This document shows positions 35,032 to 47,740 of a stretch of DNA of 64,000 bases, piece after piece. Origin of the DNA: Tetraselmis striata (lineage: Eukaryota > Chlorophyta > Chlorodendrophyceae > Chlorodendrales > Chlorodendraceae); NCBI GenBank assembly GCA_006384855.1, contig VCJN01000113.1, forward strand, positions 124,001-188,000. Direction: 5' to 3'. Numbering within the stretch: position 1 is the stretch's first letter; the number at the start of each line of letters is the position of its first letter. The position numbers were made by a program, and so were the translations under genes. The notes under the pieces were generated by a model. That model saw nothing but the letters and a program-made list of their open reading frames with translations, was not told where the DNA came from and made no database searches.

Positions 35032-35117
35032 TGTCACTTTATCTAATGTCGCATGCAAGCCAAGTTGCATGTTGGCGGCTTCGCAACATGCTTGAGCAGG
35101 CACGGGTGTTCGCGGCT

Positions 35118-38100
35118 CTACTGCGAATGCGAGCGATGCGCCCATGTCACGCCTACCATCTTGCGCCTGTTGGGCATGGGGTCGCTCTTGATTGGGGCGA
35201 GGGGCAGCGCCGCCGAGGGCAGCTGGTCTTGCGCCGAAGAGGTCGGGCCCTGACTGTGCGCCCAGCACACCGCGACCACCTTGCGTGTGTTGGTCGCTGG
35301 CTCAGTGGCGGTGTGTGGGGTCGTCGTCAGCGGGAACAAGCTGGCTTCTTGGGAGCCGAGGGTCTTCGGGGCGTCAGGTAAGTCCTCGGAGTGCTCGTCC
35401 AGGTCGCGAAGACTATTGATGAGGTCGTCCATTTGGCTCTTGAAGTAGCCGTCCTCCTCGCCGACGTCCCATCGCGCCGCCGGGGTGACGGCGCCGCTGC
35501 CCGCCGACTCGGCCTTGGAAGCGACGACACCGCCGCCGATGCAGGGCGCGAGGCGCTGCGTGTCGCTGGACTCGACGCGGAAGGGCACGCCGCCCGCAGC
35601 GGGGGGAGCTGGGCGGGCCGCCAGCGTGCATACCGCGATGTCGTCAGGGTCGTAGAGCAGTCCCGCGCGCTCGATATCGGCGTCGGTCAGGCTGATCTCT
35701 GTGCCCGGGTGGCTGAGGTCCTCCAGCGTAGTCTGCCCATCCGAGCCGCCGATGAAGCGGCACGTGGAAACAGCGCCCCCCGCTGCGCAGAATACGGTCT
35801 GCCCCAGCGCCAGCTGTGTGGCGGAGCGGATGTGCGCCGGCACGAAGTAGCGAGCGCCCGCCTCCAGGTCAGCCAGACCTAGGAGGTCCGGCTCGGGGAT
35901 GTCCTCAAGGCGCTCAGCCACCAGCCGACCGCCGTCGACGATCGGTACCTGCAGCTGCGTTGCCGACCCGCTGCCTTCGCTGCTGCCGAGGCTGGCGAAG
36001 ACCGCCACCGCGGCCGAGCGGTCGGGCAACTTGGCGAGGCGCGCCTTGACTGTGCGGCCCATGTCGAGTAGCACCGGCGCTGCCGCAAGCGCGCCGGGTG
36101 AGATCATGATGTCATAGCCCGCTACCAGCGGCCGCAGGTGCACGCTGTCGTCGCGCAGGCGGCGCAGAACCTCGCAGCGCCGGGCGACGCCATGCTCGAC
36201 GTGCAGCACCACCTGCCCGCGCTCCAGGGTGATCGGGTCGGACACGCGTGCCGGCACACGGTACAGGCCGCCCACCTGCAGCGCCGCCACGCGAGCGAGG
36301 CGCGGCGCCAGCACCGTGTCGACCGCGTCCGCTAGCAGCGTGCGCTCGTTGACGAACGCCACGGTGCGCTGGGAGCCCCCCTCGACCGCCTCAAACGTCG
36401 CGGTGCGGCGCTCCAAGGTCGGGCTCGCCCACCAGACGCGCCGTCTCCACTCGGCGACCATCAAACAGCACGTCGCCGTCTGCCACTTCATCCGGGCCGA
36501 CGCTCAGGCACGCGCCGGTGGCGATGTTGGTGAAGCTGTGGCGGCGACCCGCCTCGGGGCCGGTGTACCGGCAGCGCGACACGCCGTCGCCGCCGACGTG
36601 CAGGTACTCATCGCCCTTGACGAGGGCCGCGGCGGCCGTGACGGGCAGCGGCAGCTGGTACGCCATCCCCGGCTGCAGGTGCGCCACGCGCAGCAGCCGG
36701 CTGGCCAGGAACTCGTCCGGTCGGCGGCCCAGCACGGCGCCCCTGGCGAGCACCCGCATCCTGCGCTGGGCGCCATTGGGCGCCATGAAGGCGAGACGAG
36801 CTCCGGGAGCCGGAGCCTCCGAGGGCGCCGCCAGCAGAGTGCAGGGCTCCAGCTCCGCGGGGTCGAGCACGTGCGTCGCCAGCGCGTCGGGCTTCATAGA
36901 GGGCAGCTTGGCGTCGGAGGCGGCCGATGCGAAGTGCGCCTTGCCGCCCCAGAAGCCCTGGAAGCGGGCACGGAGCGCGCTGGGCGTGCTTCCGCCCGAC
37001 AGATAAAGCACCTCTTGCCCCACCTGCCATGTTGGTAGGATTATCAGTCGCTGTATATCACTTGTTACATAACAGTGCGCACGGTGAATTCACCCCATTG
37101 TTGTGTTGGGATTAAAAAGCCTTATTCAAAGCCTTAAAGAAAACATTCAAGCCACGATAATATTGCTGTTCTTCATCAACCGCATATACCAGCAGCCGCA
37201 TTCTCTTGAAAGCATAGCTGGGCGGGTCAGCGTAAATATAGATTCCGTACATTTATTATCAACTGAGCACGAACGGCGCAGTGTATACAACATGCCATGG
37301 CCACATTCATCCGCAAAAAATAATATATATTGGCTACATCTTATGATATTAATATGTTATCCAACAAAATACACTAGTACTCGATTCCACTTTTTAGCTT
37401 GATGTGTAACAATAATAATAATAATAGTAATAGCATTAAGTTATTATATTATCCTCAAGAACAGTGACAGTGAAACAAGTACCGGCCCCAAACTGTTTCC
37501 GGGCTAAATATATATTCACCACATTCGGTGTTGAGCAGGTGCCCCACCTGCAGCTCCTCCACGTTGACCACCGCCACGGGCAGCTCGTAGCAGCCGCCCA
37601 CCGACAGCTCCCCCACCGGCAGCAGCATTTGGAGGCTCTCCAGCTCGTCGAGCGCGTCCGGAGTGGCCTCCATGCCGCCCTCGATGATCTGCCGGATGGC
37701 GGCGGTGCGCTCGCGCCCGATGGTCTGCTCGAAGTGGCGCGCGCGCAGGAAGGTGTCCGCCACGGTGGCCCACGCCGCGCGCTGCTCCGCGGGCGAGGGG
37801 TCGTCGCGTACCAGCTCCTCATACATCGACTGAATCTCGGGGCGGTACACGCCGACCAGCATGGCCGGTAGGTCCGGCGGCAGGCGGTACGCCTGCCCAA
37901 AGCGCACGTACAGGCTGGCGGCGATGGCAGCGGCGCCGACGCCCGCGCCGACGCCGCTCACGGCGCCGCCCACGCTCGCGCCCGTGCCGGCCGTCGCGGC
38001 GGTGATGACGGCGCCCGCCGCCACAAGCACCGACGCGCTCATGCGGCCGGCGCTCAGCACGCTCTGCGCGTGGCACAGCCGCAGCACCTTGCCCAGAGCG

Positions 38101-41100
38101 GCGCGCTCCGCCGGCGACAGCGACGCGCCCTTGAGCTTGGACGCCACGCTCTTGCGGACGCCCTGGTTGAAGTACTCCTGGCGCGCGGTGAACGCGACGG
38201 CGATGATGGCGGGCACGCCCACGAGGGTGCCGGACACCGGCTGCAGCAGGTCCAGCACCTCGGTGCTCTCAGTGAGGATCTCCGCGATGGTGAGCGACGC
38301 GCCGAGGGTGGAGCTGGTGATGGAGGTGACGCCCGCGGCGATGAGCAGGTTGGCCTTATGCGTCTCGCTCACCGCAATCGCCATCGCCTGCAGGTCCGCC
38401 AGCTCGCGCTCCAGCGACACCCCCGCGGCGCGGTGCGCGCTGCGCGGGCCGAAGGCGTCGCTGAACTTGGTGAGCTCGTTGAGCATCGCGATCGTCTGCA
38501 CCGTCGCCTTGGCGCGCCCCGCCACCTTGAAGGTCGCCGTCTTGCGCCAGCGCGCAAACTCCTCCGACAGCGGCTGCTTCAGCACGCCCGCCAGCAGCTC
38601 CTCCCACTCCAGCAGCCCCTTCATCAGCCGGTTGGCCGCCGCGGACGCCTCGGGCGGCAGGTTGCGCACGTCCGGCAGGCCCTCGTGCGCCGAGCGGGCC
38701 GCCGCCTTCAGGCGCGCCAGCTCCTCCTGCACGTACGGCTGCGCCTGCGCCGGGCCAGCCACCGCACGAGGTTCAGATTGAGGTTCATGGCCAGCACATG
38801 CTCAACTGGGTCGATCGAAGTGGGGCAACGAAACGCCAATGCAGCAGCCCGCCCTTGCTGACACTGGTGAATTGAGTCCAGCCTTGAACCCCCCCCCCCA
38901 CCAGCCCCACAGTGTTTGTGCATATTCACGTAAGGATACGGTGATAGATGTAGCCTGGAGTAAGCGCAGAATAAGTACAGCGGGTAGTAGCAGGTAGGAG
39001 TAGCGACTTCTGTATTTGTCGCAACAAATAGCGACTATATATACGCCGGCGGAGGAAGGAGTAGGTAGTAGTCGTCGTACGATGCTATATTTATGCATGC
39101 ATAATACCTACTGTTGCTCCGCTGCTGACGACTGCTGAGTAGGCATATACATATATCTACATATATGTACATGTATATATGTAATATATATACATGTATA
39201 TATGTATATATGCATGTATATACATGATATATAAGGATGACTACGTGTGCTGCTATACTCTCATCCAATAAAACAAGATTGCTCGTGTGTGGAGTATCGC
39301 GATGTTCGCGTGCTGTGGGGGGCGGCCTGGCGCGGGCGGCCCTGGCCTGCTTACCTGCGCGTCTCCCACCAGCAAGAAGTCCAGGCTGCGCACCAGCTTC
39401 TGGCTCGACGCGCCGGTCATCGTGCCAGACCGCGACGCCTCAAACGCGAGGTTGTTGAGCGCCGCCTCGACCATCTGCCAGCCCGCGCCGCCGTCGACGT
39501 CGCAGCCGTAGTACTCCCCCAGCGCGCGCGCCTTGGCGTGCAGCTCCGCCAGCCACTGCACCACGGGGTTGACGCCCTCGCGGCTGAGCTCGCGCTGCCG
39601 CTCCGGCCTCAGGTACCCAAACAGCCGGCGCTTGAGCACGGGCAGCTTCTCGGTGTAGTAGTCCACCTGCGCCTGCCAGTTGATGGCCTTGTAGCGCAGC
39701 GAGCCGATGAGGCTGCCCACGGCGTTGATGACGGCGAAGGCGGAGAAGCCGAGCCCCAGCACGGTGTTCAGCCCGAAGCCGTCCATGGCGCCGCTGATCT
39801 GCATCACCGACGCGTTGAACTGGCTGAAGGCGGCGGAAAAGGTGATGGCCTGCGTGATGCCGACCGCGGCGCCCTGAATGACGCTGCCCTCCGTCTGGAT
39901 GAGCCCGTCGATGGGGCGCGTCTGGAGCATGCCCAGCGTGGAGCCGCGCATGCCGGTGCGCTCCTCCTTGCGTGCGTGCGCCTCCAGGGCGCCCAGCATG
40001 CGGCACACCGCGCCCATCAGCGCCGCCTCGGCGGCCAGGAAGCGCTCCAGCTCGGCGGTCGCGGCCGCGGGATCGCGCGCGTGCCGCACCGCCGTGCGCG
40101 CCTTGTTTATGCTCAGCCCCTCGGTCTCCGGGAGCGCGTCGGCGGCGGGGCCGCGCAACAGGTTCGCCACCACGACGGCGCGCCGCCACGAAAAGTGCCC
40201 CTCGCACGCCTCCCCCAGCGCGCCCCCCAGCCGCCCCTCCTCCAGCCCCGACCCGCGAAGCGCCCGCAGGAAGTCGTCGTCAAACTCCAGGCCGCGCGGG
40301 ACGAGGCCCGCCGCGAACTTGGCCTTCCACGCCTCGGACAGGAAGTCGGCGCCCAGGTCGCCCAGGTCGCCGCCGAGCGCCTGGTGCTCGGACGCCTTGC
40401 CGATGAGGTAGCGGATGAGCGCGCTGTACGAGAAGCCGGGGCGCACAAAGCCGTCCTCCCCGTAGCCGGCGCCCACGCCTCGCGTGACCACCTCGTTGTT
40501 GGACCAGTTGCACACGTCGGCGTACTCCCGCATGCGCTCCGGCAGCGGCCGCTCCGGCGCGCCCGCCAGCAGCTTCTGGAACATCATCGCGCAGATCGCG
40601 GCGCCGGTGAGGCCGCTGTAGCGCATGAAGTGCGGGCTCGCCTGCGCGTCGCCCATGTCGGCGAAGACGCCGCCGCTGCCGTCGACGCGGGGGCGCATCG
40701 CGTGGTGGTTGATGTAGTGCGCGACGGGGAAGGTGGCGATGGCGAGCTTGGACTCCGCGTCGCCGGCCGCGTTGCGGGCGAGGTCGCTGGCGCGGCTGAC
40801 GCGCTCGTTGCCGGTGGCGCGGAATACCACGCCGCTGGCGTTGCGCGCCAGGAAGGCGTTGCTCAGCGTGAGCATCTCCAGCAGCTCGCAGCGCTCTGTC
40901 TCCTCCTTGCCGCCGGCCTTCAGGCTTTCGCCCGCCAGCCAGCGCCCGGCCTTCTTGCCGCGCTTCACGAGCCGCTTGTACGCCTGGGAGCCCTTGACCA
41001 GGCCCTTGAGCCGGGCCGGCTTGGAGGCGGGCGCGGTGGCGAGGTGCAGCGCCTCGATGTCGGCGCTCTTGATGAGGAAGGTGTCCCCGCGCGCCAGATC

Positions 41101-44100
41101 GCGCAGGCGGCACGAAGCGACGTGGTCGAACAGCGTCATCGCGGGCACCTGCCCCACCGCGCCCGCGATCAGGTGGTTGCCGGAGCGGAGCACCGTGACG
41201 GTGGAGTGGAAAAAGAGGCGCAGCAGCGCGGCCATGAGGCCCCGCTTGAGGCCGGGCTCCGGCTTGAAGGGGCTGTCGCGCAGCTTGGCCCACAGCCTCT
41301 CCTGCATCGCCGCCCACTCGCGCGGAAACTCCATGCCCACGTAGTACGTCATCCCGACCTCGAACACGCGCGCCTGCAGCCGCTGCCGCACGTGGCCCGC
41401 CGCGCCCGCCGTGTACTCCCGCACGTGGCGCTCCACCGTGTTGAAGGCGCCGTCGTTGCCCTGCAGCACGCTGCGCAGCATGTATTCCCGCCACTCCGCG
41501 GCGCCCTCCCCGCTGTCCAGGAAGCTGTCCGCCATCGCACGCGCGATGGCCACCACGCTGATGGCCTTGGTGAAGTCCCCGATGAGCCGGGTGTTGGGGA
41601 TCATGAGGTTGTACAGTGCGTTGCGGAAGCGTGGCCGGCCGTACTTGTGCATCACCAGCCGCGGCTTGAGGCCCTCCATGCAGCAGACGCCATACGGCTC
41701 GTCCGTGGTGGCCTTGAAGGAGCCGTGGTGGCCCACCACCGCGTCGTAGTCGGCCAGCCCGTCCAGGCTGACGCTGCCCTTGCCGCTGGCGTTGACCACG
41801 TGCGTCACGCCGCCCGCCGGGTTGGCCAGCACCGCCGCGTGCGCGTCCCCCACGAACGAGTCCGACGCGCGGTCGTACACGACGGCCTCGCCGGCGCAGT
41901 ACGCGATGAGGCCGCGCGACGCGTAGGCCTCCACCACGCGGAAGAGCGCCCGCTCCAGCACCTTGATGCAGACCTCAACGAAGCCGATGTCCGGGAGCAC
42001 GGTGCCCACAAACGGCTGGCTCTGCCCCGGCATCGTCACCCACACGTCCTCGAACCCCGTGCCGCAGTGGAAGCGCAGCATCGACACCCAGCGCGGGTCC
42101 AGCCGCACCACCTGCGCGCGCTCAAAGCCCGCGGCGCGCTTCTCCAGCAGCTGCAGCATGCCGCCGCTGCACAGCACGCCCTTGGCGGCGTGCACCGCCA
42201 GCAGCATGCCGGTGGGGCCGCCGCCGATGACCACCAGATTCTCCGGCTTGGCGTCCCCGCTGGCGCCCTCCACCTGGCCACACGCGCGGCCACCTCCTCA
42301 GCGCATGCAACCCGCCGAGCGGGAGGCGCATCGACGCGCCCAGCACCCCCCCACCCCAGCTGCGCAAATGCCATTTGTAGCCGTCGTGCCCACGCCATCA
42401 CCGTGTACCACTTCACCCACCAAGTGCACGCCGTTGCCCCGCGAGTCTCATCATGTCAATGGGCCACAATTAATTTGGTGCGCAGTTACTCTCTGTCGAA
42501 TCGGAACATGAGATGGCCGCGACCATGAGTGCCGCCCATTTAATGTTGTCGAACACGGGGATACGGCCAACGATTCATCGCTGCAGTTCGCGGGGACAGA
42601 CCCCCCCCCAAAAGGAAAAGGAAAATGCAAACTTATTCCTGCGTTTCGATAGATTTTTCCTCGTCGCAATTTTGGGTCAAAAACGGTACCCATCCTTCGC
42701 ATCCACGGACCGTTTTATCTCGCGGACCGTTATTATTTGTGTTTATTATACACTTTACACCAGAAAAAATGTATAGGAATATAACATATAATATAGGGAA
42801 ACATAAAAACAATAGGAATATAACATTAAACGCTAGAAGGGCGGCGAAACGCGGCCACGCGCCGCCGTTGGATTTACTGTTCCCTAATCCTCACGCGCCA
42901 AGCCATTGTGCTATCCGTGGCGCACGACTGCCGGAATCCGAGGCTTGTATTCCGGGTTTATGTCACCGGGGGCCGACACCTGTCTTCGGATCGTTGGGCA
43001 GTGTCCTGCTTCACTCACTGGCAATACCAACCCCGCCGGCAGGCGACAGAGATAGAGCCACGGGGGCGGAGGCCGCTCGGTGCGCGCGCTCACCTGGCAG
43101 CGCTGCAGCTCGTCCAGCTTGGCGCGGTCCAGGACGGAGCACTGCAGCTGCCCCACGACCTGCAGCTGCTGCAGCGGGCCGCGCAGCTCCTGCTGCTCCA
43201 TGAACGCCGGGAGGGAGAAGCGCTGCCCAAAGTCCAGCTCAATCTGCATCCACAGCTCCTGCGCGCGCGCGAGGCGCCCCGCGAGGCCGGTGTCCAGCGC
43301 CACGTGCTTGGTCGCGTCCTGCGGCTCCACGAACAGCATCTCCTCGAAGCGGTGGACGCCCTCCTCGTCGCAGCCGACGCAGAGGTGGTAGCCGCCGCTG
43401 CCGAGGGCGTGGTACACGCGGCCCACCTCGGCGGTGGGCAGCCCGAACGTCGCGGCTAGCTCGGCCGCCGGCACCTCGAGCGTCTCCACCCTGGCGGAGT
43501 CGTCCTTCTTGAACAGGTGGCCGGCATGCTCGGACAAGTGGCCGTGGTACACGCCGCGCACGTCGCTGCCGTCCGGGCCGGCCGCGACCCAGTACACTGC
43601 GCCCTCCTGGAAGAAGGCGGCGGGCACGTGCTGCTTGGACTCCTGCGCGATGAGCGCGTCGAGCCGGCGGCGCATGCGCTCGCGCCTCAGCAGCTGCAGC
43701 AGGCGGCCGTGCAGCGCCACGTACGTCTCGCTGTCCTGCTCGCCCATTTCCTGCAGGCAGAGCAGGGTGGCGGCGTCCTCCGGGCCCAGCGCCTCCAGCG
43801 CCGCGCCCGTGATGTCGAGATCCCTGAACTTCACCAGCTCTGCGAGCGCGTCGTCGCTCAGGTGGGAGGAGGCGGCGTAGTCCGCCAGCTGCGCCGCCAG
43901 CGCGACGCCGCTCGCGATGGTCTCGCGCATGTCGGGCGTCAGCAGCTTGCCCAGCCGCCGCGCGTCGGCGGCCAGCTCGTCCAGCGAGGCGGCAATGAGG
44001 TCGCACCAGCGGGTGAAGAGCTTGAAGAACAGGGAGGAGCCGCCGGCGAGGCCCCGGGCCGCCTCCTTCAGGCGGCCGCACAGAGCGGCCGCGGTGCTCA

Positions 44101-45628
44101 GGTTGTTGCCGTCCAGAGCCTGGCATGCGCCCAGCAGCTCCGCCAGGTGGCGCGAGTCCCAGTGGGCCAGGCCGCGGAAGCTGGCGCGGTAGCTCACGAC
44201 GGCGGGCACCAGCAGGCGCAGCGCGTTGATGGGGTCCAGCTGCTCCTGGCGCTGGTGGGAGAAGTTGCCGACAGGCTTGAGGTTCTCCTCCCAGTGGCGC
44301 ACCACCACCGCGAGGCAGTGCTCCTGGCCGTTGTTCACCATCGCCGAGTTTGGCGAGGTGTTGAAAGCGCGGATGACGATCTCGTCCGTCGGCAGCCGCA
44401 GGTGCTCCCGAATGTTGGCGATCACCTTGCGGCCGTGCAGCGCGCCGATGACGCGGATGGCGGAGTCCTCCAGGCTGCCGGCGGCGAGGTTGGCCACCGC
44501 CGCCCCCTCGTCCGTCAGCAGGTCCTCCCGCCCGCCGCCGACCCAGCGCGCCAACGCGCTGCCGGGTCCCAGCAGCGAGGAGACGACGCTGTTCCGCACA
44601 TGCGGCGTGAGGCCCAGGCCGTTCTCCGTGGCGGCAAAGCCGCCCAGCAGCTCCTTGAACCACTGCCCCTTGAAGTTCTGGTACGAGTGCCAGAGGTACT
44701 CCACCTGCGTGATGGTCTGCGTCAGCACGCGAGCCACGTTGGTGGAGGCCAGCCCCGCCTTGACCGCCTTCTTGAAGTCCTTGTCGTGGTCGTCGATGCT
44801 CTCGCACACCTGCAGCAGCAGCCAGGCCTCGTCTGGTGCAAGCGAGGGCAGCGCCACCCACAGCTGCTGCCGCATGCGGTGCTTGTTGATGCGGTCCGCG
44901 CGCACGGTGACGAGGAGGTTGATCACGGCGGCCACCAGCTTGCCGCCCATCTGCTGCTCAGTCTGGCCCATGCCCGCGCTGTGGCCAGCCGCGCTGCCGC
45001 TGTCCCTGCCGCCGCTGGAGATGCTGGGCAGCTTGCCTGAAAGCTTGCTTCCTTTGGTGGGCGACTGGCCGCTGCCCTCCGAGAAGCCCGCCGCGGGCAT
45101 CAGGTTCTGCACCTCCGCAATCAGAGCCGCGTAGACCTCCGCAGCACCGCCGATGCCGCCCGGCTCGGCGCGGCCGCCGCGGCTGGTGACGCCACCGCTG
45201 CCGATGCCGGCCATCCTCCGGAGCGAGGGCATCAGCCGGGCCAGCACCTGCGGGCGCGCCGTCGTGTAGCCCTCCTGCAGCATCAGGCAGAACATGTCGT
45301 GCCGCGCATGCAGCGCCGCAAACTCCAGTGCGCACAGCCTGAGCGTTTCCTCCTCGCTGCCGAACCGGACGGGGACCTTCACCTCCCGCTCAAAGTCGGC
45401 CTCGAACTTCTTCAGCTTGGCCATCACCACCTGGCCATGGGGCGCAAGCACCGCCTCCATGAGCGGGGTGCGCTTGGTGGCCGGGTGGACGGCCTCCACG
45501 TTGGCTCGCTTGCGCTGCTTTGCAGACAGCAGCCTCTCAATCTCGCTAGTGTCCCCATTCTCGATGGCCTGGAAGAGCGCCTTGTCGGCGTCGCTGAAGC
45601 TCTGCGTGACCTTGGACAGCAGCCCCAT
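35118..45628 (-). CDS. Giant multidomain FAD-binding/ankyrin protein, about 2,850 residues
   Basis: Four long frames abut through three phase-0 introns: exons 45628-43094 (donor CAG|GTGAGC), 42273-39355 (CAG|GTAAGC), about 38744-37548 and 37023-35118. Exon 1 (845 aa): ankyrin-like start (FQAIENGDTSEIERLL...KRTPLMEAV), then mostly helical sequence, ending in a beta-type module (VGRVYHALGSGGYHLCVG). Exon 2 (973 aa): Rossmann FAD motif VVIGGGPTGMLLA near residue 865 and a later VVGHHGSFKATTDEP, the layout of flavin monooxygenases such as MICAL; a long helical region follows. Exon 3 (399 aa): helices plus Gly/Ala-rich hydrophobic stretches (near residues 1950-1985 and 2050-2095) that could insert in membranes. 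Exon 4 (634 aa): three repeats of a LxxGxxYxxPxxV...LxxG...C-R module, then an acidic/Pro-rich tail. An extra base near 36415 shifts the frame inside exon 4; removing its effect rejoins both open parts. Function unknown. The exon 3 acceptor is one of three in-phase CAGs. Confidence 0.75.
39141..39237. repeat. AT-rich (TA/CATG) microsatellite in giant-gene intron 2
   Basis: Alternating ATATATGTACATGTATAT-type sequence with several self-complementary segments, within the intron 39354 to about 38745. Confidence 0.85.
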
Positions 45629-47740
45629 GGCTGCGGGGATGGGGAGGAACTGCCCTCACTGGCGCCGCCCTGCGACGAACCACCGAGCCGCCGCTAGCTC
45701 AGAATTCCAAAGCCGACAATTCCACAACTCCGATGCAGCGCAACGAGCTCGGGAGTCGACGCAGACGCTTCCTCAGCCGGTCCCCATTTGTGCTCACGTG
45801 AGGGCCGCCAAGGACACGGGCGAGCACCTGCTGTGTATGAGTGAGCACATGTGAGTTTGGAGGTGTGGAGAGAGAGCATTGTGAGCTTCGCTCGCATATT
45901 ATTGTCGCCGAGGGTGCTGCGAAGCAAAGCTGTGAGACGGTGACAGATGTCTTTTGCTGTTAAGCTGCGACACCTCAGGGTTATCCCCTGCAAACTGACT
46001 CCTTGCTCTCGCGAAACTCCTCCCCGCTCTGTGGTGTGAAGCTTTCGCGAAGTGCACGGGTAGGTTAGTCCCGTCTCGGGCCGCAGGGACTTTTACACGC
46101 CGCGACATCACGTGAGAACACCAAACCAACCTACCTGTACTGTTTCCTCCTCGCCGATATCAGTGTATGATAACCGTATTGCAGGCACTAAGCACCCGTA
46201 GCATACTGCTGGTACCAGACGTAGTCCGTAAAGGGGTCGCAATCTGCTAAGCGAAGTCGATCCAATCGGATATCACCGCCCTGCTGCTGCGGCGCTACTC
46301 GCAGAGCCCCACAAATCACCAGGCTCCGCCGTTTCGAGACTCGCGATCCGCGCCTTCTCGTACGGTGCTATCCTCGTATCTAGAGTAGTCGCACCATGCA
46401 CCGCCCTGATGCTGTCAAGCTTAGCCGCGGGGCCGCGGTGAAGTAACCGACCGCGTCTCCCGTCCATTGCGATCGTTAACTACCTCTCGGTGACGGCATA
46501 CATCCGCATTATAGCGTTGAGGCCGTTCGATACGGTCCCGATGCATGTGTGAAGGTGCTGCCGTGCTGGTGGTTTGGTTCAGCAACGTGATCTTTGGTGG
46601 GTGCTTTAGTGAGCAACTGATGGCTTGACTCGAAGCGACGACCTCTACCGTACTTGGAGCGGCGCGTTCAGGTCGCTTGTTGACCCGCGAACAGCTACCC
46701 TCTGTTACACTCCCAAGATCATTAAGCTCGCATGGGCAAAGCCGTGGGCAACCGGGATGCAGCTGGTGGGGCTGAGTCGCGAAACGCAGACAACGCGTTC
46801 GTGCTCAGTCGAAATTATCCTGTGAACGACCCGTTACAGTACGTGTATATTGACCTGGATATGATCAACGGAGGAACGGTGGAAAGACAAAGGAAAGACC
46901 AGCGCTCCGGCGGCAGCTGCTCCCTGCAACTCGTAACAACGCCTGCCAGCCTAAATAGCCGACGAGAAACGTGCATGGGATACGTAGATGGAGACTTTAC
47001 TCTGTTTAGCAGAGGGGGTGAAGGGGGGGGGGGGGGGGGGGGGCATTTTTGTTTAGTTGTACACCCTGGCGCGCGCGATGGAGCAGAGCAACATTAGCAC
47101 CAGTTGCATATATATCGTCACGCACGCGACTGCTGACACTGCTGATGGCACTGCTGACGAACCCCTTTGAGATGCTCGCACGGCGCTGGGCAGGTCACCT
47201 TCTCTTGGACGGCGTCCCACGATCGCGACAGGCTTGCCGTTAATATGTAGTCCCTTCGCGTCGTCGGATCTGCCGCGAGATGTTTATGTCGCTGCTGACG
47301 ACCACTCGGCTTCCCGCGATCGTCTTCGGTACGGTCCGAGGATCGCTACTGGCCTCACTGCTGCTGCACTGGTGGCATGGCACGGGCGCACAGTAGCAAC
47401 CAGTCGGCAGCAGGCGTCAGCTACTGGTCAGCCCTGCTGCCGGGCGCAACGACGTGATTGCTCTTCCCGGCGGCGGCTCGCTGACTGAAGGCCAGGACTC
47501 GTACGGAGGAAAAGTTTGCTTTTATGTGGCCATAGCACTCGTCCGGCTACGACTGGTCGTCACGCTTCAAATGATGGGATAAACAGAGTAGGCCTAACGC
47601 GCTGATGTACGTCGGGGAATTTTAAAAATTCCTGATGTACTGACGGCGCCCGAGGAGATCTCGTACCTGTAGCAGCCGCAGGCCGCCGGGTGCTGGTGAT
47701 TTGGCAGGCCCGCGCGCCGGATGCCCGACAGGCGGGGGGG
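45629..47740. other. Upstream flank of the giant gene and intergenic DNA
   Basis: CCCCGCAG ends two bases before the giant gene's ATG, so a leader intron is possible. No other gene was recognised. A plus frame at 46732-47097 runs into a 21-nt G run (47023-47043), and it has no known motif. Confidence 0.45.
47023..47043. repeat. 21-nt G homopolymer
   Basis: Pure G run; may mark an intron of an unrecognised or decayed gene. Confidence 0.95.

Larger units (their letters stand above)
34394..35117. other. Convergent intergenic spacer
   Basis: It lies between the 3' ends of the hydrolase (+) and the giant gene (-). It holds a 21-nt G run at 35011-35031 and a minus-strand TGTAA signal. No gene seen. 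Confidence 0.6.

Noticed and set aside
39247..42528. 1,093-codon plus-strand open frame
   Set aside because: It is the complement of giant-gene exon 2. Its translation is His/Arg/Ala/Val-rich low-complexity sequence of the kind produced by antisense reading of GC3-rich codons, while the minus strand has the FAD motif and splice sites.
43517..45040. 507-codon plus-strand frame and the 540-codon frame opposite it
   Set aside because: Both are shadow frames of giant-gene exon 1, kept open by high GC content.
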